Shown: piece after piece, positions 8,200 to 16,940 of the stretch
Layout: each line of letters begins with the position of its first letter
Numbering within the stretch: position 1 is the first letter of the stretch
DNA from: Paenibacillus alba
Lineage (GTDB): Bacteria > Bacillota > Bacilli > Paenibacillales > NBRC-103111
DNA: 64,000 nt
Assembly (NCBI RefSeq): GCF_013204855.1
Contig: NZ_JABMKZ010000032.1
Span: 1-64,000, forward strand
Direction of reading: 5' to 3'
The notes under the pieces: generated by a model
What the model saw: the letters and a program-made list of their open reading frames with translations, nothing else
What the model was told of the DNA's origin: nothing
The model's database searches: none
Program-made: the position numbers and the translations under genes

Positions 8200-8765
8200 A
8201 CACTCTATTCCCTTTGCACACTTATGCCTTCAACGCTACTTATGCTTTCTACACTCCCTATATCTCTATGCTCCTTGCAAACTTATGCCTTCTGTGGTAC
8301 TTATACTTTATATACTCCCTATACTCTCTACGCTCCTTACACACTTATGCCTTCTGTGCTACTTATGTTTCCTACACTCCTCATACACTCTATGCCCTTT
8401 GCACACTTATGCCTTCAGCGCTACTTATGCTTTCTACACTCCCTATACTCTCTACGCTCCTTGCAAACTTATGCCTTCTGTGCTACTTATGCTTCCTACA
8501 CTCCTCATACACTCTATGCCCTTTGCACACTTATGCCTTCAGCGCTACTTATGCTTTCTACACTCCCTATACTCTCTACGCTCCTTGCAAACTTATGCCT
8601 TCTGTGCTGCTTGTGCTTTATATACTCTTTATACACTCTGCGCTCTTTGCATACATATGCCTTCTATGCTACTTATGCTTTCTATACTCCTTTTACACTC
8701 TACTCTCCTTACACACTTATGCCTTCTGTGCTACTTCTACTTTCTAAACTCCTTATACTTTCTAC
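8200..8765. repeat. 62-base pyrimidine-rich tandem array (family E), nine copies
   Basis: CTTATGCCTT (or a variant) recurs at 8221, 8282, 8344, 8406, 8468, 8530, 8592, 8654 and 8716: one 61-base step then a 62-base period. A 124-base higher-order unit is nearly identical between 8406 and 8530. The plus strand is so poor in purines that all three frames stay open for over 570 bases. Since 62 is not a multiple of 3, every copy shifts frame, so I read it as non-coding DNA. Confidence 0.9.
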
Positions 8766-8936
8766 GCTCCTTGCACTCCTGTTACTCCTTTCACTCCCAA
8801 TACTCCTTCCGCTCCCTATATCCAGTTGCCCAAACATTCCAACAGACGCACCAAATCCTTCATAGTTACTCCCAGGTATCCATACTCTCAGCATTGCACT
8901 TACACTCACTGGGCAAGCGTTACCCAGCAAAAAATA

Positions 8937-8987
8937 AGGGCTGTTCCACAAGCAGTCTTTCTACTTGTGGAACAGCCCCTATTTTTA
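8937..8987. terminator. Terminator of the 8989-9438 gene
   Basis: GGGCTGTTCCACAAG and CTTGTGGAACAGCCC form a 15-base-pair perfect stem flanked by A and T runs. On the minus strand it immediately follows the stop codon of the next gene. Confidence 0.88.
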
Positions 8988-8988
8988 G

Positions 8989-9438
8989 TTAACAAAGCCG
9001 TTTACCAGCGCCAACTGTTATCGCTGAATTATAGTAGCGCAGCCAATCAGCAATATATAGCATTTTGGCCAAGAAATCCGGTGAACTTCCTTGCAACTCG
9101 GCATATTTGCCATTCTGCAGCAGTTGATGAAACTCTAGGCTTTTCAGGAAAATTGCTTTAATGAAAGCTTCCTCTGTTTGTGGCTTATGCAGGTCCGATC
9201 CGCGGGAAAGCTCAATTTCTTCAATAATCACACCTCTATAATAGGGATGTACATTGACCAGTTGACCCATATCGATATAAGCAAGTCCTGTATATTCGAA
9301 AGGCAGCCAAATTAGGTTCGTCTTTCTGTCTTCGAGTTTAACCGTATAGGCTAAGCCCAAATTCAGAGCAATCGGCTGCGGATAATTGTTAACGTGTCCA
9401 GATCGTAAGTGATCCATGATATGCTCAACAAAATTCAT
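8989..9438 (-). CDS. Uncharacterised protein
   Basis: A 149-residue soluble protein that I do not recognise. It has no signal peptide or membrane segment, is mildly acidic in the middle, and has aromatic patches (YTGLAYIDMG, YIADWLRYYNS). GGAGAGGAAGAG lies 4-9 bases before the ATG. A strong terminator abuts the stop, supporting a real monocistronic gene. No functional neighbour helps. Confidence 0.6.
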   Translation of the reverse strand: MNFVEHIMDHLRSGHVNNYPQPIALNLGLAYTVKLEDRKTNLIWLPFEYTGLAYIDMGQLVNVHPYYRGVIIEEIELSRGSDLHKPQTEEAFIKAIFLKSLEFHQLLQNGKYAELQGSSPDFLAKMLYIADWLRYYNSAITVGAGKRLC

Positions 9439-9616
9439 GATGCTCTTCCTCTCCGAAGGACCTGATCTAGATGCAGTATCCTATCTTCATATTGCGTGTT
9501 AAGCCCTACTATGTCAAGACATACAATGGACAAACTTCTTGCCCGCACCCGCACATTAAAATCCAATTATCACCTACTAGTCTTAAAGCTGCAGCGGCGC
9601 AACCCAAGCTTGTCGG

Positions 9617-10000
9617 TCAGTTCGTAATTCGACTTTTGTCCTCATCCATTTCGTCATCTACATTTTTGTATTCCGTCTTGCGCTGTTCTGCCGTATACTT
9701 ATTCTGATGGTTATATAGCATGACAAACTTGTCGAACATTGCAACATACTGTTGGCTCTGTTTCTTAATTTCATCAACCCACTGTCGTTTTTCATCCGTT
9801 TGGGCTGATGCTCCTACCCGATCCACAATGATATACTAAGCTGCGTATTCGCTTCTCTACAGCTACGGAAAGAAGTTATCTCTTCGATTCTCTGCCCGGC
9901 ATCCAAAGTCCTTCGCATTTCGACCTTTTTACGATTTCCAATTTCAACAGGATAATCCGACTTAAATGCCGATCTGTTCGCGAATCATATAGCACCAGCT
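9617..10000 (-). pseudogene. Probable decayed gene remnant
   Basis: The downstream part is a 69-codon acidic, coiled-coil-like reading frame (contains EKRQWVDEIKKQSQQYV and YTAEQRKTEYKNVDDE). It begins right after a stop and lacks a clear ribosome site. Just upstream on the same strand another frame reads a coding-like stretch (SDYPVEIGNRKKVEMRRTLD, then GQRIEEITSF) ending in a stop at the junction. The two may be one frameshifted gene. The parent family was not recognised. Confidence 0.35.
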
Positions 10001-10081
10001 TGAGGTGCGGAAACCAAAAAAAGTTTTGCAAATAAAGAACTTATTTTGAACTTGCAACGTCTAATTCAGAGAGGTGAGAGA

Positions 10082-10648
10082 ATGGAGACGACCGGTGTCC
10101 ATGTATTTGATTATTTAAAGTATGTATCCGAAACAACGGATCAAAAAGCAATTTTACGCAATTTAATGGAAGCTTATGGAAGCGACGTATGGAATTATGC
10201 CTTCAGTATATGCCGGAACTCAGACTTAGCCGATGATATTACGCAAGATGCCTTCCTAAAAGTTTATCGCAATCTTACTACATTCCGCGGTGAAGCCTCG
10301 GTGAAAACCTGGCTGCTGACCATTACACGAAATACGACTTACGATTATCTACGCAAAGCATTCTGGCGCAAAGTTACGCTTGTCGGCTTTATTCAATCCG
10401 CAGGCACATCTCACTCGGCAGAAACAGAAGCCATGGAGAAATTATACGCCAGTGATATATGGAAAAAAGTGATTTCTCTTCCGCCAAAATATCGGGAGAT
10501 TCTAATTCTGCATGCCCATTATCAGCTTTCAACGAAAGAAATGGCCGCCATTCTCAAGATTTCGGAGGGAACCGTTAAATCCCGACTTCACCATGCCAGA
10601 CTCAAGGTGATCAGTTTGAAGGAGCGTGAAGCGCTTGAACAATCCTGA
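10082..10648 (+). CDS. ECF-type RNA polymerase sigma factor
   Basis: A 188-residue group 4 sigma factor. Region 2 is seen at DLADDITQDAFLKVYRNL and the following FRGEASVKTWLLTITRN. Region 4 helix-turn-helix is at LSTKEMAAILKISEGTVKSR. The start with GAGGTGAG upstream was preferred over a TTG 36 bases earlier. The following gene overlaps its 3' end by 14 bases and encodes a single-pass membrane protein, the usual sigma/anti-sigma arrangement. I could not find an ECF-type autoregulated promoter upstream. Confidence 0.9.
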   Translation: METTGVHVFDYLKYVSETTDQKAILRNLMEAYGSDVWNYAFSICRNSDLADDITQDAFLKVYRNLTTFRGEASVKTWLLTITRNTTYDYLRKAFWRKVTLVGFIQSAGTSHSAETEAMEKLYASDIWKKVISLPPKYREILILHAHYQLSTKEMAAILKISEGTVKSRLHHARLKVISLKEREALEQS

Positions 10649-11924
10649 TCCAGATGACTTACATAAGGAGTTGGAATCAGGACCGCTTGAGCAGCCCGGC
10701 TTTACTTCCAAGCTTCAACGCAACATCGAGGAAGCGATTGAGCAAAAGGAACGAGCGAAGCCGAGGTTCAAACCCTTTCTTTGCTTCGCCGGGGTTGGGG
10801 TTATCGCTGCAGCGTTACTGATCTTCCCTTGGCGTTCCATTCACACCCAAAGTGATGCAGCCCCTGCCATGGATGCCTCGGTCATGACGACGACAGCATC
10901 CGCCAGCTCCGTGCCTTCACCGATAAGCACAGCACTCCTTATCGGCTTAAGGACCGAGCATGAACCGACCAGCAGTACGGCAGGGCGCGGCCTCAAAGGT
11001 ATGCCATACAGTACTTATCGAACTATGCTGATTGCTCCCGTTCGCGGGCAGCTGCAGAAGACGTCTGAGGGCCCAGGAATCCTGATGCCTTATAAGCAAA
11101 ATTTCTGGAAAATCGACTCCCTTGTCCAACAAACCAAAACAGGCGAATTCCATTATTTATCTGCCCATCTAGCTGACCAGCCAGTGAAACCGGAAACATT
11201 CGTCGATCAACTTGATGAACAGCTGAATCGCGTAGAAACTCTGTTGTTTGCAGGGAATCAATATGTGTCCATAGCAGAATCAGAGCAAGCCCTTCGTGGC
11301 AATACGCCTTACCAAGCAGATCGCATCTGGGTGCGTACCCTGCCGCAATTGAAGGAAGGCCATACCTTACAGTTCTATAACAAACCAGTGGACAAGAACC
11401 ATGTGTCCTTGTCCGAACTGTTTGGCACTGGCGACAATTCAACGCTTCCCAGAGTTATGAGCGGTCCTGTGGCGCCCAAAAGTGAGCTCACAGGTCAAAG
11501 CTGGACCGTGAAACGCGAACCTGGCCGCTGGGTCGGCAAGATTGCCGAAACCCCGCGAGTTGGCAGTACTGCACCTGACAGCTATGTGCTGCATGACTTG
11601 CCACGCCAGCTGCCTGACAAAGTCGTCAATCACGACGATCTCTGCTGCTCCTGGAACGACATTAAAGCGGCTTGGCCGCAGGCGACCGATGCCCTAACCT
11701 CTCCGCTGAACGATATGGTCGTTATCTTCGAGGGAGACCAACTGAAATTCTACCCCTACGCTCAAGCGCCGGGCAATGCACCGCAATTAGCATTGGACCT
11801 GCTGCCTGGTGAGCAGCTCGTTATGGCACAATGGGCAACAGATCATTATGTGCAGGAATGGATCGACAAAGTTGACCGATATTTATCGGACAACACAGGG
11901 AAGCGCGCCTCTGCAAGCGAGTAA
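10635..11924 (+). CDS. Membrane protein, probable anti-sigma partner of the ECF factor
   Basis: A 429-residue protein. It has an N-terminal cytosolic segment of about 45 residues, one transmembrane helix (FAGVGVIAAALLIF) and a large extracytoplasmic region with no domain I recognise. No H-x3-C-x2-C zinc anti-sigma motif is visible in the N-terminus, so it is not a classic ZAS protein. TTG is the chosen start because AAGGAG sits 10 bases before it; the GTG nine bases earlier is too close to that site. Anti-sigma function is inferred from overlap and topology. Confidence 0.68.
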   Translation: MNNPDPDDLHKELESGPLEQPGFTSKLQRNIEEAIEQKERAKPRFKPFLCFAGVGVIAAALLIFPWRSIHTQSDAAPAMDASVMTTTASASSVPSPISTALLIGLRTEHEPTSSTAGRGLKGMPYSTYRTMLIAPVRGQLQKTSEGPGILMPYKQNFWKIDSLVQQTKTGEFHYLSAHLADQPVKPETFVDQLDEQLNRVETLLFAGNQYVSIAESEQALRGNTPYQADRIWVRTLPQLKEGHTLQFYNKPVDKNHVSLSELFGTGDNSTLPRVMSGPVAPKSELTGQSWTVKREPGRWVGKIAETPRVGSTAPDSYVLHDLPRQLPDKVVNHDDLCCSWNDIKAAWPQATDALTSPLNDMVVIFEGDQLKFYPYAQAPGNAPQLALDLLPGEQLVMAQWATDHYVQEWIDKVDRYLSDNTGKRASASE

Positions 11925-11984
11925 GTACGAGGTCGACGGGAGTGGAACACTTGCCACAAAGTATACGTCCCGTAAGTGAATGCA

Positions 11985-12036
11985 AAGGAGCAATCCACAA
12001 GTAGTTTTTGTACTTGTGGATTGCTCCTTTTTTGAC
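11985..12036. terminator. Bidirectional terminator
   Basis: GGAGCAATCCACAAGTA and TACTTGTGGATTGCTCC form a 17-base-pair stem with A and T runs outside, between two convergent genes. Confidence 0.88.
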
Positions 12037-12044
12037 TTTCCTAT

Positions 12045-12575
12045 CTACTGCCAGCCTTTGCGATCCCGCAAACGCGTGATGTGGGCAATATGATGATTGC
12101 CATGCCATGCATAATTACCGACATTCCAATCCAGACGAATGGTCTTTCCTGATTCCGGATGTACAAAGGCGCGGGCAAATTGATCTTGCTGCATCTCCTG
12201 CAGCAGGATCATCCAGCGGCTGTGCAGCGACTCCAGCAAAACAAGCGACAGCTCCACCGGAGCTGACCTGCCATCGCTTAGCTCAGCCCACCGCTCCTCA
12301 TAATACGGTCTGATCGTCGGTTCTTCCTCCGTTAGCGCCAGCTTGAACCGCGTATAGCAGTTTATATGGCTGTCTGCGACGTGATGGACGACTTGGCGAA
12401 GCGTCCACCCGCCTGCGCGATACGGTGTGTCCAACTGCTCGTCAGACAGCCCAGCGACAGCCTCTCGCAGCCGAGCTGGTGTCGATGCAATATCGGCCAT
12501 CCATTTGCCCAACTGCTCTTCTGTAACTTCACCCTCATGTTCAAACAATCCAATCGGGTAGCGCAACTCATCCAT
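12045..12575 (-). CDS. DinB/YfiT-fold metal-dependent protein (putative bacillithiol transferase)
   Basis: A 176-residue four-helix-bundle protein. The metal-site histidines are in VVHHVADSH (about residue 67) and in the C-terminal HGNHHIAHITRLR. The sequence is closest to B. subtilis YfiT, often called a putative metal-dependent hydrolase; the wider family includes bacillithiol S-transferases. AGGAGGT lies 6 bases before the ATG. Substrate unknown. Confidence 0.85.
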   Translation of the reverse strand: MDELRYPIGLFEHEGEVTEEQLGKWMADIASTPARLREAVAGLSDEQLDTPYRAGGWTLRQVVHHVADSHINCYTRFKLALTEEEPTIRPYYEERWAELSDGRSAPVELSLVLLESLHSRWMILLQEMQQDQFARAFVHPESGKTIRLDWNVGNYAWHGNHHIAHITRLRDRKGWQ

Positions 12576-12745
12576 AGGAACACCTCCTGTATGTTTCTTT
12601 TCTCATGCTACCATTATAGCGGCATCTACATAAATTGCCCATCCGCCTGATGTTGTTCCGGCAACTCGATCTATGAGCAGCCCCCAGCCAGCAGAAGTCA
12701 GATTAACTTGTGTCAGCTCGCCAGAGTTGCCCTATTTGAAGCAAT

Positions 12746-12925
12746 GGGAACTATGATCCTCTATTTGTCCCAGATTCACCACAAACAAAGCGCAAACGGA
12801 ACTACGATCCTCTATTTCAAGCAATTGAGCCTCCATAGAGGGCAAAACTTCAAAATAGCGTATCGTAGTTCCCACTCACAACCAAAAACCATCGATTTCC
12901 GGCAAATAGCGGATCCTATTTCCCT
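12746..12925. repeat. Degenerate inverted/direct repeat element (family F), locus 1
   Basis: GGAACTAYGATCCTCTATTT occurs at 12747 and 12798 (51 apart). Its inverse (AAATAGCG-GATCGTAGTTCC-like) occurs with TAGTTCC at 12866 and TATTTCC at 12917, again 51 apart. The whole makes a long imperfect palindrome. The remaining bases of the 12.6-13.1 kb gap show nothing I can name. Confidence 0.75.
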
Positions 12926-13098
12926 TTCGAAGCTCTCCCTTATCCGTCTCCCTCACACACGCAAACCCTAGGCACTCTCCCCAACAAAAAGAAAGCCAAC
13001 CCGTTTCTCCAGTTGACCTTCCAAGCAAACATTCGCCTGCCGCATCACGCATCGCTATCGCTATCGCCCCCGCCTAACACAGGCATCAGGCTCCGCCC

Positions 13099-14583
13099 CT
13101 AAAGCTTATAAACATCAATAAACGTTTGGGCAAACTGGGGGTCCCACTGAGTCCCCTTGCCTTCCGCGAGAATCGCCATGGCCTTCTCGACCGCCATGCC
13201 CTTCCGATACGGGCGATCGGACGTCATCGCATCGAACGCATCCGCGACCGCAATGATGCGACCGAACTCCGGGATATCCAGGCCTTTCAGGCCGTCTGGA
13301 TATCCGCCGCCATCGTAGCGCTCATGATGGGAGCGCACGCCGGGAAGCAGAGGAGCCATAGCTTCCGCAGGCTCAATTTGCTTCAAGATAGACTCACCTA
13401 GCACCGGGTGCAGCTTGATTTGCTCGAACTCCTCGTCCGTAAGCCGACTCTCCTTAAGAAGCACAGCGTCGCGCACGCCGATTTTGCCAATGTCGTGCAG
13501 CAGCGCCGTCTTGTTCAAGAGATCGAGCTCCTGCTCATTCAAGGCAACCGCCCGGCCAATGATTAAAGAGTATTTGGCCACTCGCGTCGAATGCCCTGCT
13601 GTATAAGCATCTCTCGCATCGAGTGCCGCAGCTAAGGTGGCATAGTAGCTTTGCAGCAGTTGACTATTCATTTGTTCGCGGGCTTCAAGCCCCTTAACCA
13701 TATGATTAAAACCAGCAACGAGCCGCGAAAATTCATCCGAATATAAATCGGAAGCGCGGACCTGAAGATCTCCGGCCTGGACTTCTTTCATTGCTCTGTG
13801 CAAATCTTCGATGGGCTGTTGAATGTCCCTGGTCAGCATCCGCGCCCCTAGCGAGGAGAAGCCAACGCCCAGCAAGAGAATGATGCCCGCCCATTTCCAA
13901 TAATCAGCTGTGAGGCTGGAGGACTGCGAAATCAGGCGAATTTGCGTCGCCAAGCTGAACAGAAACAGCGGCATTGTGCCAATCAGGAACGCACTGAGTT
14001 GGAATTTCCGCTGAATCGACACGATCACGCGTCCATCCAGGGAGACATTCTCGCCGTATAGGCGCTGACCGACTTGGCGTATATGCACAAGCACTGGGCG
14101 GATAGCCTGAGCCGTCGAGAAAAACTCCAACAGCGCATGCATGCTCGCCACCAGCACCGCACCAATGCCCGCGAGCCCAATGTAGTACGCGGGCAGAGAC
14201 AGCCATCCCATCACAATCCCTACATAAGCCAACGTCATTGCAGGGAGGGACAATCCCAAGAAATGCGGGCCAAGAATCCGTTTCACCGACAGTGCGGGAA
14301 AACGATGGGTTTGCAAGTAGGCGTCACGAATCACGACCAAATCTGGATGCTCCTGCTCCAGCATCTCGCGGATCGGCTTCATGTGTCTACGAAACACCAT
14401 GAACTCTGCCAGCATCATCACGCAAAGCGAGCTGAACATGATGAAGAAAACACGTACCAATTCCGCATTCGAAATCGTTAATGTCGTCGAAATAATCACA
14501 CCGCCCACCACGATAACCGCGATGCCCGAACCTATTATATAGTTACGAATTAAATCTCGTAGAAATTTCTTGTAAATCTGCAT
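13099..14583 (-). CDS. HD-GYP domain protein, putative c-di-GMP phosphodiesterase
   Basis: A 494-residue membrane protein. It has two N-terminal helices, further membrane segments around residues 115-160 and 205-245, a HAMP linker (IQQPIEDLHRAMKEVQAGDL) and a C-terminal HD-GYP domain. Catalytic features visible are HSTRVAKYS, HDIGKIGV, the HHERYDGGGYPDGLKG signature and DAFDAMTSDRPYR. HD-GYP enzymes hydrolyse cyclic di-GMP to pGpG or GMP. The membrane part suggests an envelope-sensed input. Complements the PilZ protein at 0.6 kb. Confidence 0.9.
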   Translation of the reverse strand: MQIYKKFLRDLIRNYIIGSGIAVIVVGGVIISTTLTISNAELVRVFFIMFSSLCVMMLAEFMVFRRHMKPIREMLEQEHPDLVVIRDAYLQTHRFPALSVKRILGPHFLGLSLPAMTLAYVGIVMGWLSLPAYYIGLAGIGAVLVASMHALLEFFSTAQAIRPVLVHIRQVGQRLYGENVSLDGRVIVSIQRKFQLSAFLIGTMPLFLFSLATQIRLISQSSSLTADYWKWAGIILLLGVGFSSLGARMLTRDIQQPIEDLHRAMKEVQAGDLQVRASDLYSDEFSRLVAGFNHMVKGLEAREQMNSQLLQSYYATLAAALDARDAYTAGHSTRVAKYSLIIGRAVALNEQELDLLNKTALLHDIGKIGVRDAVLLKESRLTDEEFEQIKLHPVLGESILKQIEPAEAMAPLLPGVRSHHERYDGGGYPDGLKGLDIPEFGRIIAVADAFDAMTSDRPYRKGMAVEKAMAILAEGKGTQWDPQFAQTFIDVYKL

Positions 14584-14697
14584 GATGCGATCCTCATTTC
14601 CAACCAGCCTGCCATCCCGCCAAAATACGAATTAATATTCCTATTGTATAGCAATCCGGCAAGTTCCGCCTTACATCTCACGCTTTTCTAACAAAAA

Positions 14698-14736
14698 AAT
14701 GTCTTCAGCTCAAGGCTGAAGACATTTTCTCTCACA
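14698..14736. terminator. Terminator of the NfeD-flotillin operon
   Basis: AAAATGTCTTCAGC and GCTGAAGACATTTT pair over 14 bases with a 5-base loop and A/T runs, immediately after the flotillin stop. Confidence 0.9.
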
Positions 14737-16182
14737 CTATTCGGGTTCCTTCGCAACAATGAGTTCATTATCCTTGCCTAGAAAAGCGCGGGCTAGATCT
14801 GTGACGCTTTTGCCTGTCAGTGTCTGCGTAATTTCCGGAACCTGTGCAATCATTTTGGCGATATCGCCTGTAATTCGATTGACGCCCGAAGTCGCGCCGT
14901 CTTGCGAAATGACCGTGATTTTATCCACGTTGCTAAGTGGAGCGGCAATTTTCTCCGCCAATTCCGGTAAAATCCGCAGGATTTCCACGGTAACGGCTGC
15001 CTGCGTGTACTGCTTGTAGGCTTCCGCTTTCTTCTCCAGCGCTTCCGCTTCCGCAAGTCCCGCCAAGCGAACGACTTCCGCGTTCGCTTTCCCTTTGGCC
15101 AGCTCCGCCTCGGCCGTCGCTTGGCCGCGTTTTCTCGTCGACTCCGCATCAGCCTCCGCTTCAAGAATTTGCCGCTGCTTGTTCACCTCAGCGCGCATAA
15201 TCGCCGCCAGCTTCTCCGCTTCCGCCGGCTTAATCACAGACGCTTCGAGTTCCTTCTGCTTCAGCTCAACTTCAATCTGGCGAACGGTCTTGTTCGCTTC
15301 TGCTTCCATCTGCCGGATCTTTACCTGCTCCGTCACGAGAGATTGTTGAATTTGCTTTTGCTTCAATTCATAGGCCAAATCCGCTTCCGCTTGCCGGCTC
15401 GTCGTCTCCTGCTTGAACTCCGCTTCTTTCATGCTGAGTTCTTTGCGGTACTGCGCTTCCTTCGCAGAAGCGGCGCTTTCGGCTTCAATCTTCAGCTGAT
15501 GCGCTTCCGCCCTGCGAATCGCCGATTCCTTCTCCGTATCCGCTTGGCGGATTTGGATATCGCGTTCGACCTCGGCTCTGGCAATGCTGGCGCTTTTGCG
15601 AATGCGCTCTACCTCAGGAACGCCCAGATTCTCAATGTACCCTTGATCATCGGCTACACGTTTGAGCACGAAGGAAATGAGGCTCAGCCCCATTTTATCC
15701 AAATCCTCTGAGCACGTTTCTCTCATCTTGCTGTTCAATTCATCTGGATTCTTCAGGATGGATTCAACGGTCAATTGTCCCACTAATCCGCGAAGATGCC
15801 CTTCAACGGAATGCAGAATCATCATTTCCCGCTCCAGCAGCGTATGGTCCAGAAACTGCTCGGAGGCGGTTCCAATTGCCACGGGGTCACTTTGAATTTT
15901 GATCTGAGCCACCGCTTCAATTTTGAGACGAATTCCCTGCTGGGAGAACATCGGCTGATCCGGCTTCACATCGAAGCTCATCAGCATCATCGAAATCGTT
16001 TTATAGCTCTGAAAACCGGGGATAACGAATGTGCCTCCGCCCTGCACAACTCTTTTGCCACCCAAACCAAACACGATCATCGCTTCATTCGGCGGCACTT
16101 TCTTGTAGGCTTTGACAATTGAAGCCAGTAAGATAAAAACGACAAGAACAATTGCGACCACTGCATACAAAACTGTCATCAT
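14737..16182 (-). CDS. floT: Flotillin-like membrane-domain scaffold protein
   Basis: A 481-residue protein of the YuaG/FloT family. It has an N-terminal hydrophobic anchor (about residues 3-25), an SPFH/PHB domain to about residue 200, then a long Ala/Glu/Lys coiled coil with repeated AEAE patterns to about 390, and a C-terminal segment. Flotillins organise functional membrane microdomains and help sigma-W mediated envelope defence. AGGAGG lies 10 bases before the first of two ATGs. It is preceded by the NfeD partner, the standard yuaF-yuaG order. Confidence 0.93.
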   Translation of the reverse strand: MMTVLYAVVAIVLVVFILLASIVKAYKKVPPNEAMIVFGLGGKRVVQGGGTFVIPGFQSYKTISMMLMSFDVKPDQPMFSQQGIRLKIEAVAQIKIQSDPVAIGTASEQFLDHTLLEREMMILHSVEGHLRGLVGQLTVESILKNPDELNSKMRETCSEDLDKMGLSLISFVLKRVADDQGYIENLGVPEVERIRKSASIARAEVERDIQIRQADTEKESAIRRAEAHQLKIEAESAASAKEAQYRKELSMKEAEFKQETTSRQAEADLAYELKQKQIQQSLVTEQVKIRQMEAEANKTVRQIEVELKQKELEASVIKPAEAEKLAAIMRAEVNKQRQILEAEADAESTRKRGQATAEAELAKGKANAEVVRLAGLAEAEALEKKAEAYKQYTQAAVTVEILRILPELAEKIAAPLSNVDKITVISQDGATSGVNRITGDIAKMIAQVPEITQTLTGKSVTDLARAFLGKDNELIVAKEPE

Positions 16183-16221
16183 AACCGTATAACCTCCTGT
16201 TAATCCATCATCTAAGCTAGT

Positions 16222-16749
16222 TTATTCGGTAAACCTCGTGACAGTAGCAACACCTTTGTTCATCTGCAAAATGAGGACCTTCGCCCCTTTGGGAATGGAT
16301 TCGCCCTGCTCAGAGCGGGCACTGATCGTGCGTGTCGTTCCCTGCATAACAAACATCATTTCCCCTGTCCCTGTTCCGTGAATGGGCACAGAGAGCTTCC
16401 CCAGCTGACCGCTTAGGTTGAAATCACTCTCTTTCATACTATCATCGTGCTTATAGATGACTTTGGCGAAAAGCAGGAAGAAGAGCCAACCCATGAAGAT
16501 ACCTGCACCAATCGCAATAAGCAGAATGAGTAAACTGCTGGTCATCCCCACTTTATTCAGAATAAAGCCGATACCGCCGAACACCGTTAAGCTGGCCAAA
16601 ATGGAAGATAAATTAAAAAAGGACGGCCCCCCATGGCCTTGAGCTGAACCATGATCGGCATGAAACTCGAAGAAATCACCGCCGAAAAATGTATTCAACA
16701 GGGTAAGCGCAAGACCCACGAAAAAACATATGGCAAACAAAGTCATCAT
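16222..16749 (-). CDS. yuaF: NfeD-family membrane protein (YuaF-like), flotillin partner
   Basis: A 175-residue protein with three to four membrane helices, then an OB-fold NfeD domain at the C-terminus (LSGQLGKLSVPIHGTGTGEM, GAKVLILQMNKG). NfeD proteins are encoded beside flotillins and act with them. The ATG 7 bases after GGAGGAGGT was chosen; a GTG nine bases upstream abuts the ribosome site and is unlikely. Confidence 0.88.
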   Translation of the reverse strand: MMTLFAICFFVGLALTLLNTFFGGDFFEFHADHGSAQGHGGPSFFNLSSILASLTVFGGIGFILNKVGMTSSLLILLIAIGAGIFMGWLFFLLFAKVIYKHDDSMKESDFNLSGQLGKLSVPIHGTGTGEMMFVMQGTTRTISARSEQGESIPKGAKVLILQMNKGVATVTRFTE

Positions 16750-16810
16750 AGACTTCACCTCCTCCTAGTTTTTTTCAGAAAGCTTGCATCGCAAGTCATA
16801 CACACCCATA

Positions 16811-16840
16811 AATATAGACGTTTCTGGGAATAAAAGGTTT
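16811..16840 (-). promoter_or_regulatory. Sigma-W type promoter of the NfeD-flotillin operon
   Basis: On the minus strand CGAAACC is followed by CGTCTATA with exactly 16 bases between AAAC and CGT, as in sigma-W promoters (TGAAAC-N16-CGTA). B. subtilis yuaFGI is a known sigma-W operon, which supports the call. Confidence 0.75.
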
Positions 16841-16940
16841 CGTTCTGAAAAATTTACTTCTTGCACCGAATCGTTCCCCTTTTATGAGCGTATAAACTTT
16901 CGACTAAATTTCTAATAAAAACTAAGGAGTAGATCATCGC

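Noticed and set aside
8143..8992. Three long Leu/Tyr/Cys-rich open frames on the plus strand
   Set aside because: All are products of the 62-base pyrimidine array; no start context, biased composition, and each copy changes frame.
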